DNA from: Gavia stellata
Taxonomy: Eukaryota > Chordata > Aves > Gaviiformes > Gaviidae
DNA length: 64,000 bases
Reading direction: 5' to 3'
NCBI RefSeq assembly: GCF_030936135.1
Contig: NC_082608.1
Location: forward strand, 7,535,035 to 7,599,034
Of the stretch, positions 1 to 13,000 are shown piece after piece. The position numbers and the translations under genes were made by a program. Below the pieces are notes generated by a model, which saw only the letters and a list, made by a program, of their open reading frames with translations, was not told the DNA's origin and did not search any database. Numbering within the stretch: position 1 is the stretch's first letter; the number at the start of each line of letters is the position of its first letter.

Positions 1-3000
1 TTACACGGCACCTTGCAGCAAAACATCTGCAATTGTTTCAACAACACTAATCAGCTGAGGCTCAAAATCTTGCCCAATTTCTACCCAATTTTGGGTGCCC
101 AGTTTAGGACAAAAAGAGATCTAAAGAGCTATGCAGGCTAAGTCCTATATGTTTGTGGCAGTATGACCCAGAGCCACCCAAGCAGTGATGTGTGTAAGAA
201 TGAGGGAAGAGTTGTACTGATTCAAGCCAAAGTCTGTGTAGTCTCTGAGAGTGGTCAATAGCAGAAGTCTAGGGAACAGCACAAGGACAGAATAATTATT
301 CAGTGATTCTTCAGTCTACTAATCTCCCAGCCTCCAGCAATCTGTAGTTCAGGGACCTTATGAACCAGGTATGGGTATCCTTCTGTTTAATTTTTATACT
401 TTGTCATGACTGACACAGCTAAAATAGTTGATTCTTAGAAGCTTAGCTCTTGTCAGGATTGAGCCACAAATATGTCACCCATGATCATATGGTCACATCA
501 AAGCATGTCTCTCTCATCTGACAGGCCTGAAATAACATTTTCATAAGAACTGCACTGATTTGAGTCAAATGGCACGCATGCACAGTAAAGATGATAGCAG
601 AAATAGACTGGCTTTTGCTAGAGTTAATCTAACGGGCCCAATTAAAAACATTACTAAAGTCATCTGGCACTAACTATATTGTGGACTACAAAATGAGATA
701 TAATCCATTTAATGGACACTTACTTCAGCTGCTGCTCCATGCTGGAGCCCTATGCATGACATCTTTGCTGCTACTGTTACTGAAGTTTAAAGCTAACTCA
801 AGTATACATATCTGGGCTACAAAGGCACCACAATTTTGATGTGTTAACGTGGGCTAAATCTCACTTTCTTAAGCAATATCGGCATTCAGAGGTGTAAATG
901 TTTCATTGAGAGTCACTGGGACTGGAACATGTGAGCAGTTTACAAAATTTTTGTTCATACAACCAGTCCATATTTTCCAGTTTACGTAGATGCTACATAT
1001 TGTTTTACTGAACCTGTCCTACTTATTTGTTAAAGTAAGCAGAAACAGTGGCTGTATATACTTAGAAGTTTGAAAATAGAGAAATATTCCCTCTATTAAC
1101 GTCACCCTTGGTAGAGTCACTTTTAAGTCAAAATATAAGGAACTTCAGAAAGCAAAAATGTATTTAGCATGTTAAGACACCAGAATTTTAAAATTATCTC
1201 CCTCAATTAATAAAGCTGATACTGAAAATCTTTATACAATGCATGTTATTCTAACTTGTACTGCATACAATATATGTCACAAACAATAATGCAATTAAGT
1301 CTTACTTCTTTGTAGTGGCACTTAGGGACTATTTGGATTAAATATAAATTTCCTAATCACCACTTCAGTGAAAATATTTAGCCACTGTTTTGACATGGTA
1401 GAGCATATCACAAAGTATCTTGATCCTCACTTACTAGATTTATGCAGCTATGTCTTGGGTAAGCAATCACGATACACAGACATCTGTTATCTTTCTTATT
1501 CAGACAGCTCCAGAGGGAAATATTATTATACAGTGAGATTTTCAAAGGTAGAAGGGGAGTGAAGTATTCAGTTAATGCTGATTTTCAGTCAGATGTCTAA
1601 CTGCCCTTTGGAGCTTCAGAAATTCTCTCATACATATGGTATTTTACAAAACAATGAAACATCCTCATCTGAGACACTGACCCATTCTGGCCAGTATCAA
1701 AAAAGATAACAGATACATGAGGGGGTTCCACAGTGTAAAGACAGGGTCAAGGACAGAGGTAAAAAAAGAAGTAAGGTGATGACTCAGAATTTGTCTGCAA
1801 AAGGAAAGGCTAACATGACAAAGATTTTAAAGTAACATGGAATGTAACTCAGACACCTCTCTTTACCTTTTTCTTTAAATAAAAACATTGTCTCACTCAA
1901 TGAAATGGAAAGGCAACATACCTAAATTTCCCAAAGACCATATTTTTTCCAGGCATTTTGATCAATACTTAAAACCTGACAGTGAGAAATTGGAACTTGG
2001 AATCAAAGACAGTAACATTACTTCATGGAAGTAAATATGCCATTATTTATTTTTATACCACTGTAGAAACCACACATTAGGATTTCAATAATGAAGGAGC
2101 TTCAATTTTCTGCACCTTTTCCCAAAAACCTGCCCCCAAAACCTTACACCCTACAGACAGATCTTCAACACCATCTCTGTAAACATACCCAACATTGCTT
2201 TAAACTGGTTAGTTTGAAAGCAGATAATCTACCAGCACAAAGCGCAGTACAAGTTAATCATGAAAATATTTATTCTGAACCTCAGCAAGTGCTGCAGATT
2301 CCCCTAAGTTCTGTGATGGAATTAATGCCCCAGGCCAGCCAATTTGGACATATCCACACCAAAGTCTCTACCTATTAGTCATTATAATAATTAATGACAA
2401 CTGTATAACACTACTTTATGACTTATCATATTTTTGTAGTTACTACAAGAGAGCTTTTAGCAGAATTCTAAAAACTGAAGGAAGAAAATTTCTAGATGTT
2501 TACGGGGCATACATCTCTCCTAATCACAAGGCAGCTTGGAAGAAATCATAAAGGTTACATCAGATTTACTCAATCTCTTTCTTTTAAGAAATAACATGTC
2601 TGGTTGATGAAGGTGGGAGGTACAGACATAATGCACTTCCATTGCTGTAAGATCTTTGATGAATAACTGCTCTTAATTTCAATTAAGAATTAGCAAGAAA
2701 AAAACCAGGCAAACTAATTAAAAACTGAATCATTATTAAGACAAGATGAATCTGTGCTCAGTTATGTTTCATGTTTTCAACAGTAACAAAGAAGAAAATA
2801 CATAAATATTGATAAAGTTTGCAGGTAATGATTGATGGAGAGCTGAATCATAGCAAGAATAGGTCATTTATATTCAATTAAAGAACAGATATAAAGAAAG
2901 CCAAATGTGAGATCATATATCTGTGAACAAATATAGGTGGTCATATTTATAGGATGAAGTATTCTGGAAAGCAGTAACTCTGAAAAGAACCTCAGGGTCA

Positions 3001-3777
3001 TAACAGGTAGCAGATAATCTAATAAACATGGGCTCCCTGTGTCATGCTGTGGCTACAAGAGCTACTGAGATAGCTCTTCTGGTACATGAGCAAGGAATAA
3101 TGGAGTAGGCTCATTTACTTTTTAGATCACTACAGGAATACAGGTCTTGAGGACCTCCTTTTCAAAAAGATTAAATACTGACACACTTGTCTCTTCTTTT
3201 TCCTCCAGAGGATAGCTAAGTGTCCTTATTTTGAAGCAAGCAAATGAAAATTCTGCATAAAAAACCAACAGTACTTATAAGAGAAATACATGTGATTACA
3301 TGCTTAAAAGCATTGTGGAATTCTGTCTTTTTGGCTATTTCTTAAAAACAAAGAAATAAACATGCTTTTACAAGTAAAATTAGTAAAGTGGAAGTTAGGA
3401 TATGCTTTCTTTAAAGACGAGCAAAATAATTGAACCAACTTATTTTTCACACCTTCAGTGCAGACCAAGAAGTGTTAACACTTTGCTGGGAGGTCACAGA
3501 ACACCTGATATACTCATCTATATAGAACACTGTTGGGCAGGGCAATTACTGCTATATACAGATCTAGAGGGTTCCCTGTTGTCAGGCAGATTGTTGTTGA
3601 GAATTTTAGGATGCTTAGAGTAGTTAATTAAAGAGAAGCGCTGGGAGCATTGCGAGGCTATAAATTCCTCCCTCATAGCTTATGGGCCTCAGTGCTGGAA
3701 CTTTCCATATGTCTGTTTTTAACTGGCATAAACTTGTTTTGACCTTAATCAGCATTTTAGACTAATATTACACAGGG

Positions 3778-3810
3778 AGGAGAGAGAGAGAAAAGGAGGG
3801 GAGAAGTTAT
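3778..3810. repeat. GA-rich simple tract
   Basis: A run of alternating G and A followed by purine-rich sequence, all purine on the + strand. It is a simple polypurine repeat in intergenic DNA. Confidence 0.7.
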
Positions 3811-4879
3811 TAGTCAAAGAAAGAGGCTTGCTTTAAGAGGTATATAATGGGAAGATCAGCACTCCTGATTTATCCACTGGTATGTTAAAAGATTCAAAGC
3901 AAAGACAACATGGTATTTTAGAATCTAACTGTTCTACAAGAACATAAATTAATACACATTTTGCAATCAAACCAGCAAGCACTTGAACAGGTTTGTTGTA
4001 TCTGTAGATATCAAATATCATAAAACACATAAATTAACGAGTCTGTAGATTATTAAATGACAGTTGAGATGCCAGCTTTCCTTTTTTTATCATGGAAGAT
4101 ATTCCCAGGATCTGTGACATCTGTGGTGGCTAATCCCCCATAGAGAAACTGACATTAAAAGGAATTCACACTGTGGTAAAGCCATACACCATTACAATGT
4201 TAGCTATGGGTCTCCAAAGCTCTCCTGGATTCTAGGCTGTGGAGCAGAATATGAGTGAAAAATGACAAGGTTGGTTTCCATATTTGCATTGCAAACAATA
4301 GCTTTATAAACTGTGACTTTGAACTACTTCACTGTGGTGAAGATTTCCAACACCTTTCACAGTAAAAAAAAAAAAGATTTCTATACGCCACTGGTTCTCA
4401 TCTAGTATCCTGAATGCCTTGCATCTTTCAAGAAATATTTCTTTCCAAACACTACCCACATTATTTTCAGCATATGCATTAAACATGATTTTTTTAATTT
4501 GAAAAAATTTGAAAAAGATATCACTGTGAAATATCACTGCAATCTCTCCAAATAAATTTTGTAGTTGACAAATTTATGCATTATTCACAACAACTTTTCA
4601 GAGAAAAAATGACTAAGAACAAGGAACAAACAAGTCTACTTCCTGCACCACTTCATCCCAGGTAGTTAAGAAGTATGGTCTTGCTTCCATTCCAAAGTCA
4701 TGCTCTGCTGGTCTTCCATTCCTGACCTCATTCCTGTTCTTGCTTCCTCTCATAAAACCCTCCAATTTAACCACTTCTTTCATTCCACTTCTGATAATAA
4801 CAGTATCATGATTTTTCTTTTTCTATCATCTTGTGCTTTTGGGTTCCAAATCTTACATCTCTGCACTGCCTCATTCTGA

Positions 4880-4945
4880 CTTCATCAGATCCTTGCTGCA
4901 CTATAAGCCTGCCTTCATCAGATCCTTCCTGCACTATAAACCTTC
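4880..4945. repeat. 33-bp tandem duplication, two copies
   Basis: Two adjacent 33-bp copies start at 4880 and 4913, each opening with CTTCATCAGATCCTT and then a GCACTATAA core. They differ at a few positions. The duplication falls inside a 122-codon open frame on the + strand, and its repeated peptide comes only from the duplication. I do not regard that frame as a gene. Confidence 0.8.
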
Positions 4946-7334
4946 CAGTGCAAACTAGCTCAAAGAGTGACTCTTGCTTTTGGACAGAAGGTTCATGTCA
5001 TTCTATGATTCCATCATCAATCTCCCAGAAATACAACTTATATAATCAATGTCGTTCAAACTATTTTTCACTATCACAGGACCAAAGAGAAGAAACCCAG
5101 AAACTAGCAGATCACTTGATAAAAGACCACTGTTTAAAACTGCAACTTCATTTGTCATTTCTTCACATCAGCTGTAAACAGCTGCCTGCTTGTAAGTAGT
5201 TGGGGTAGCAGTTGTAAACAAGCAACTATATGGGACAGACACTGTGAAGAAAACAGACAAGTATCCCAGAACAAACTGTGTCAGTAAAAACAGCACTGCT
5301 AAGGTATCCAACTGAATTTGCCTTCAACATTTTCCTCTGGTAGAAAGATTCCAAATAGGAAGCTATTTCTGCTCCATTACTTTTAGAAATAAAACTCCTA
5401 AAAGAGACATGACCTTTAAACATTTCATACAAGGAACTGTAGGGCTCAAGCTCATTTAGAACCCAGGACTAAGTCTTTATAGTGGTATGGCACTAACTCC
5501 ACACACAAAAACTTGCAAAATACTTCATTTCTAAAGCATTAATCATATGTTCCACTAGCCTTGAAACACAGCATTCTTTCATCCAAAATAGCATACCCAA
5601 AGTAATACTACACATTTTTACTTTGCTGCTATGATGAGAATAGCAATTACTGACTATGCACATAGTTTCCACTTATTTAGTCAAAATTACTCACTCTTTT
5701 AAAAAAAAGCATTTTATACTAGCTTATATGACAGTAAAGATATAAATGAGAACTTTCTATAGCATAGTATTTACTTCTCATATAAGTTAAATCACCCATT
5801 ACATTTATCTGAATTGCAACACTGTCCTATCATTATGTATTCATATCTCACTAGACCGTCATCATTCCTTCAGTACATCAAATAATCTTTCAATGAGTGC
5901 TTCACCGTGCATTGTATAATATCTAGGATAAAAGCATATTTAATTAGCACTGGGGAGAGAGAAGAAACGTCAACAAAAAGCCCAGAATAATTAAACAGTT
6001 ACAATAAAATTTCAAGTTACATCAGAAGAATCACGTTTAAAGAAAGGCTGCCATATGTCATTCTAAAAGAATATAAACAATGACAATAAGACACCGACAC
6101 AATATTTTTCCACCCGTAATAATCTAAGAAAGATGACACCTAGTCGTTGGGTGGTAAACACTGTAACAACATCAGAATTACAGCTCAATCCTCGCAATCT
6201 CTTTTTTTTCTGTATTACCAGAATCTATCTACTTCAACAATATTCTGTCCCACTACCCTGAACTCTTCAAGCTGTATAAACACAAAATGAACATATTCAA
6301 TGCTTCTCAGAAATACTAGATCCGCTGAGCATAGTACAGTCACAGTGAATCAGTGGTCCCCGAAAGCACCTGTCTTACTGCACATAAACACAACAGCAAC
6401 CCCGTGCAGCACACAGGTTCTATCTACTCTTTGTGTTTCATTTATTTTTAATCCAGGCACATAATAGATCACACAAGTACGAATCTATGAACAAATGAAA
6501 CTGTAATATGGAAAATTTTCCACAGTTTTAGAGCTTTAGCTTTCTAATGGGAGCTGATGTAAATCACATTTTGAGTCACCGAAAATATGATTAGGTAAAG
6601 GTACAGGAAAATATTCCGAGCCATAACATCATCAAAATATAAAAAGTTGTAGCTCCATTCTGGTTTGCATTTAGATGGCAAGATATTTTGGTTAAGGACA
6701 ATATTTCTGTAGGTAGCTATAACACCTAGCACAAAGAAGCCTTGACCTCTATAGCAACAAAGCAGTCGCCAGAGTACATATCAGACAGACTACCTTTTAA
6801 TGTGTTATATTCTAATGTTAATAAAAACAAAAAATTAGGTCTAAGGCTATCAAAATCCATAAAAAAGCAGTAATAGTTGTCACATGAACATGAAATCCAG
6901 CAAGTGGCTAATATCAGTCTGATATTCACAAAGTATAAGAAATTGTTTATTCTAGATGATGGTGGCAATGTTTTCTCTGTATGATCAATATGGATATAGA
7001 ACCACAAGGTAGATTCTCCCTACTGTTAAGCAAATGTGTATCTGATTGTGGAACTAAGACAACAAAATATGGAACTTCAGTTCCACATAGAAGCAGTAGT
7101 TCCTATATTACCAAATCTGAAATCACATCAGGTATCCTTGCATTTATATCCAAATCTCACTTCTATGCAGTATTGCTGGAAAACCAATGCTGACCTAAAT
7201 GCTGAATAATATGCTCAAATAAAATGAGTCAAAAAGCAGGTAGCACAACACTGACATTCCAAGTGCTATAAGCTGTACACAAAAGCCTTCTAGTTGTCTT
7301 CCCAAGGTCTTCAGGTGCATGCGTTCAAGCTCTT

Positions 7335-7405
7335 CAATGGTTTAATGGCTAAAATGTTATGCTGAAGATCAGGCGGCTCCCCAGGAATGGGGTTTCGACC
7401 TACTG
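7335..7405 (+). repeat. tRNA-like stretch, possible tRNA-derived SINE head
   Basis: The order of elements recalls a class II tRNA. There is an A-box-like TGGCTAAAATG, then CTGA-AGA-TCAG, which can pair as a short arm. A variable-arm-like CTCCCC/TGGGG pair follows, then a B-box-like GGTTTCGACC with one extra T. The acceptor stem and a normal T stem do not form, so this is not a working tRNA gene. A worn tRNA pseudogene or the head of an old SINE is the best reading, and chance similarity is possible. Confidence 0.25.
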
Positions 7406-10400
7406 GTATTCTTCTAAATTGCTTTCAGGCTAGCAGGTACAGTAGCCACGTGCCATTATGAGAGCAGCTTAATGGCCATTTTTTCGTGGTAACAGCTGAG
7501 CAAGGCAGCCACCATTCCCAACGCAGCTTCTGCAGCCCTACAGTTCTAGAAGTTGGGATAGGTGGACTGAGGTTTTCCTTCATGTTTGAATGCTAAAATC
7601 AGCCTGAAGATTTTTGGCAGAGTCACATGCAACTATATAAAGGCAACTTGAGGCAGCCAGAGGCAAAAAAAAAAAAAGTAGGCGGCAGAAAAGTCAAGGA
7701 CACAGGAAGAAAGGCATGGTAATACATCCCTGAGAGAAAGCTGAGAGAGAAGGCAAGAGAGCAAGTGCACTTTCTAAAACAAAGGACTAGGAACTATAAG
7801 CCAAGAAATTATTTGCTGCCTTTTGATCCCAACCATGTTTAGATAAGCAGTACTATACGTATTGTCTGTGAAAAAGGAACTACTTTTCTGTGTCTTTCCA
7901 CGTAAAAATTTCTTCCCTTAACAAAAACAACACGTAAAACTCTAAACAACAAGTAATAAAGCTCTTACGCTATTAATATCCTGCATTTATGAAGTACCAG
8001 TTGTCATCAAGAATACTCAGTGTACCAGTCACTCCCAGAGACCCATCGTAAAATGTTCAGCAAGTGGTTGTGTGATTAGTAAAGGACAGTGAAACATAAA
8101 TCTACATTTGGCTAAAAATAAATAGGGAAGAAAGAATACAACCAAATTTGCTATGGACACCAGAAAATCCTACAACTCTGTTTTGGAAGATGTTCGTCGT
8201 AAGCACCCATGTAAATAGCCAACAATATATTTAGATAATTTATTAAAAAAGAGCAATGTGATTCATCATTGCACCTGCAGTGGATGTAACACAGAATTCA
8301 CACTAAGAGATCACTTCAGCATTTTCCTTCAGTGAAATTCTTTTATCCAAAAGATATAATATGCTCACTCTAATAATTCAGATATTTTAGGGACTACTCA
8401 CTAGCAGTGGAACCATCCAGAACTTCCCCTTCCATGCAAACACTGCCCAACCTTCCCTACTGTGCCTTTACATTACACTGAGCCCTCAACAACATCAGAA
8501 AAATCCTTGTTTGGTGGACATCCTTATAGCCTCTGCATTATGCAGTGCTTGAAGTGTCTGGAACTGTTCTTGTAAACTGCAGTGTTATTTTGCGTTTAGT
8601 TAAACTGTGTGAGTCTTCTGTATTCTTAGGAAACCATATTCCCAGGGTCAAATAAAAAAGATCCATCACTTCTAGTTACACTGACCAGCGGAGTTCTACA
8701 TAAGCAGTCCCCATTAATAAATATTGTTCCACTCAAAAGATAATCAGTGGGACTAACCTGAGAAGGAAAGCTGACATTATTCAAAAGTATTAACTAGAAT
8801 CTGTGCTAAAATTAAAAAGGAACACCACAACCCAGAGGTCCAATATAGTTGCCAACATTTTTCCCTTTCGTGTGTCCTCTAGAGGAGGAATCAAAACTGA
8901 ACTGTAACCAGGAAACCAACATAATAGCATGAACTGAAGTTTCTTTCATCTAAAATGACCCAAAATGCCCTCCTGGAAAAAAAAAAAGGCGGGGGGGGGA
9001 AGCTTGCCTTCCCACACTACTGCTAAATCTCTGGGTTAAAAATCCATGCAAATCTAATGCAATGAAGAAGTGTGATGAAAATGAAATTAATGTACTTTTG
9101 TACATATGAGGATTTGGAAGAATCCCCCTTTCTTTTGAACATATAAAATGAAAAGATCCACAACACCCAGAAGGCTGTGAATAATTATTTTTACTAACAG
9201 GACTGCCAGAAATTTTTAAACACTTACTAAGCACAAGATTTCAAGATAAAAAAAAATTAACTTTTAAGTTTTTTTCCCCAGATTCCTTTCCTCAACAGAC
9301 TTCACATAAAGAACTTATTTCAATTTTCCCCTCTATTAAAAATAAATGACATTAATAAAGCCAAAGAGGAGGCATTTCTATTCATCTAAATTCTGCAAGG
9401 AACCGTATTTATGCAGATGGATGTGGTAGTGAACAGTACAAAGCATTCAGAACTGTGGCTGCAGCACTTCAGTTTTGGCCTTCTTGTGAAGTAAACAATA
9501 AGCTTGATACTGCTCTGTTGACTTACTGATTGCATAGGTGTCACTCAATGGCATATTTTCACAGCTGATACAAAATACATGTTCATCTTATTTCTTGTGA
9601 ACTTTCAGTAGCTGAAGCTCTGCATCAGTCAGTGGCAAATGAAGGCTATGGAACAGAACTCAGAATTATTTATAATGAAAGCCAACAGAGAGCTCAAATT
9701 CTTCTGTTGTTTGCACTGAACTAATCCTGAAGTAACTTGATTTCTAGAACAAAATTGAGTTTTGAATGAATTTTGGCTAAAATACTCCAGGAGTTGTGCT
9801 AACAAATAACTGTAAAATAGTCTTTTTTCCCCTTGTGGGCTAAGCTAAACTATTCCAAGGAGGCAGCATTTAACTGTTTATGAACGATAGCATTCCTGAG
9901 AAGAAACAGTGGTCATGCCTGTTTTGCTCTTCTCTCTTGCTGGTCAGCAAATATTACTATCAACTTCTAGAACATGTTAGAGCAGGCTGTGAAATCCCCA
10001 GCTACCAAGCCTGACATGAGAATTCAAGTATTTTTAACCTTTATAAAACCTGCTCTCAGTTCTCTTACATGGTAGCCAACATGACAGTATTACAGAAACA
10101 GAAGCTCATCCTGGCTGCAAAGTGCCTTGAACCTTACATTCACAGAATAAGCTTTCTTGGTTTAAGAAAAATAACATAAAGGCAATGCATGTTACAATTT
10201 GTTTCTAATACAAAGTGGCTTGAAAACTATTAGCAGAGCCTATCAGAAGTCTGACCTTATTTCAAGGTGTGAAGAATCATGCATTTAACTGAAAAGTTTA
10301 TTATTTAATTAGCTGCCTGTTGGCCAAGAGAAGTCATCACATATACACCCTTACTCCCCAATTTAGCTGAATTAGACAGGAGCACATGCTAGCCTGGTTA

Positions 10401-12882
10401 AGCCATATGCTTTTTTTCTTTGGTTATAAAGGTAAAGGCTCCAGATATCTAGCTGGTTTATACAGCAAAACATGCAGAACTTTGTCAGTGAATAGCTGCC
10501 AAAGAATTAAAGCAAAAAATGTTGTCTGTAGTCAAAAATAGCCCATGCAACTCCTTCACTAGAAAATGAAATGTACTGGAAGGACATTCAAGCCAACTAT
10601 TCACCTGTGTAAATCAGGTGAAAATATCAGCACTGCCATCTGGATTTCAATTCCAAATTTACCCTAGAAAAACAACCACTCTGGTTTTTTAAATCAGTTT
10701 GTGAAGTTGTCTAAATAAGCATCCTTGATAGAATGATATCGTTCTAATGAAAGTCTGAAATAGCCTGGGGAGACTGCTAAATATGTCATTGTGCTAAAGA
10801 AGTGCAGTATTTTTGTGAAATGCTTTAACACTACAGAGATATTGACAGGACCACGAGAGCCTAAGGTAAATAAATATTGTCTCCCTTTTGAGAAAGCTGT
10901 TGGCTTCATGTTATCATCATCCCTAATAAATGCTCAGACTCTCTTTATGCATTACACCTTTTTTCACAAAATAATGCTTATTTTAATCACTTCAGCGGAA
11001 TACACCATGACACCTCCAGGCAGGTAGGAAGCTGTTCAGGCACCGTTGAGTCAGGCATGAAGAAGCAGCTGTAGAACACCTGCATGTTAGTTTTAAAGAC
11101 CAGAGCATTACATAATCTTTACATATCCAAAGAACAGGATAAACCCAGAAATGGTGATTTATGTATCTAGCATTTTTTTCTGTAGCTCTCCTGAACACAG
11201 TATTTGCCTAAATGGGAAATGGTAGTAAAAGCAGAAAATAATTTTAAAACAAAGCTATTCTACTTCACATACTTCAGTTTTTAGCAGATATTATCATTTC
11301 ACAGAACAGGCTGTTACTTTTTGTTTTTATTTAGTGTTAGAAATTTTTCAAGATCACGTACTGAGCAACAATCTAAAATAAATTAATATACTCAGCAAGA
11401 GATGACAGAAAACAAAAACAGTGAAGAGGAAACATGGTGTAATACTAGCTATAAAATAAAGAGTTCATGAGATTAGAGGGAGGAAAAAATCAGTTCCTTT
11501 TTGGCCATGAGGTTGGCTTAGCAATACACCTCTGGAAAATGTAGTTTCAATTTTCACCATATTGCTTATTGCTTTACCAGCATTATTCGCTTCCTGTGTT
11601 TTACATCATGAATTATGTCAGAATAATAACGAATCAAATCAAAACACAGAATGACAGTGTTTACCTGATCTGAACATGCTCTGAGAGTGAAATTAGACTT
11701 GCTAAAATGCACATGCATAAAACTCTCATCATTTATATACATACTTTAGTATTCTTAAAAATATGTAAGTACATATTATGAATGAAGCATAGTTCAGCAC
11801 AAAAGAAACAATGTTGGACCTGCTGAAAGTTCAGTGTCCAACAAATATTAGTTTTTATATGCTGTGGAAATAGCTCTTGTATTATTATCTAAGCCTTAAT
11901 TGATTTTTTGCTACTTTGTCTTATCCTTTCTCATCAAGCTTTACTTGCTGGTTTTCTCACAACTGTAACAGAGCTTCATAATTTCTAATTATCTGGGAGT
12001 TTTTTTCCCCTGTTTACTCCACGTACAAGGACATGCTTAGGTATAGTCCTTCTTCGAGGCAATTTCTACTTAAAACCTTGCTATTTTCCTCCATTTCTTC
12101 CCTGGATAAAGTAAGTTTGTGAAACAAAATCATTTTAAGCATATTACCTGTCAAGTTTCAGTCGTTGGTATATAAACATGTATTTGTATTCTTAACGATT
12201 GCTCCAATGAGTGGTAAATTTAGTCAGGTAGAACTGAGATCCTAGCACTTCCTAACAACCACAATTAGATTGATAAGAATTTTATGATCTTACAGCCTAC
12301 TGACGAAAACAAGTTATTTAAATTATAGTCTCATTGATTTTTGTTCCTTCACCCTACTAAAAGCCAAGCATATAAATGGGGGGAAAGGAACTGAAGTAAT
12401 ACATATGATGCAGAAACGTCTTAAAATGGTATTCATCAGTACTTCAGTTAAATATCCCCCAAACGATCTTCTCATTCACAGTGTTTTTGATGTTAACATC
12501 TTTAATCATTTTGCACATCCAGAATAGATTCCATGACATTTTGACTTCTGTGTGTTGTTAAAAACAGCAACAAGAGAAAAAAAATGTATTTTAGTAAGTA
12601 TTATCATAAAGTATTGATTTTAATTTAAACAGAAAAATAAGCAAACTGATTGGTAATCAAAACATTAAGACTAATAAAAACACTGTAAACTTTATCTTAT
12701 TTTATCCTGCAATTCTTCCAAATAATGTTTGTTTATAGCAATAAGTATCACCATGTGCTAGATAAGAACCTTTTAGGCTGACTAAATAAACCCAGTGCTA
12801 TTTTATCTTTAAAAAGCCATCAGACGTGCAAAGAAAATACTCATTAGTAATTTGAAAACCATGTTATGCTACACTTGCATTT

Positions 12883-13000
12883 AATAAGGTAACAATTTAC
12901 ATTTATGCAGTACCTTTCATCCCAAAGCAATTTACAACTTACAGTCAGAGATTATCACTTCATCTCCAGTGAAACTTAGCAACTGTGAAGTGTTGCTCCG
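12883..13000 (+). repeat. Ancient interspersed repeat fragment (CR1/L3-like)
   Basis: The sequence has TTTACATTTATGCAGTACC, then TTTCATCCCAAAGCAATTTACAA. It resembles the 3' region of old amniote CR1/L3-type elements, where a 'tttatatagcacctttcatcc...aaagcgctttacaaa' phrase recurs. The match is from memory of the family and is worn. Confidence 0.35.

Noticed and set aside
4985-5015. CATTCTATGATTCC, which resembles the 3' tail repeat of avian CR1 elements
   Set aside because: Only one and a half tail units are seen, and the usual CR1 sequence (the CTTCCAACCC region) is missing just upstream.
4831-5199. A 122-codon + strand frame
   Set aside because: It owes its length partly to a tandem duplication, has no recognisable domain, and no exon-like borders or neighbours.
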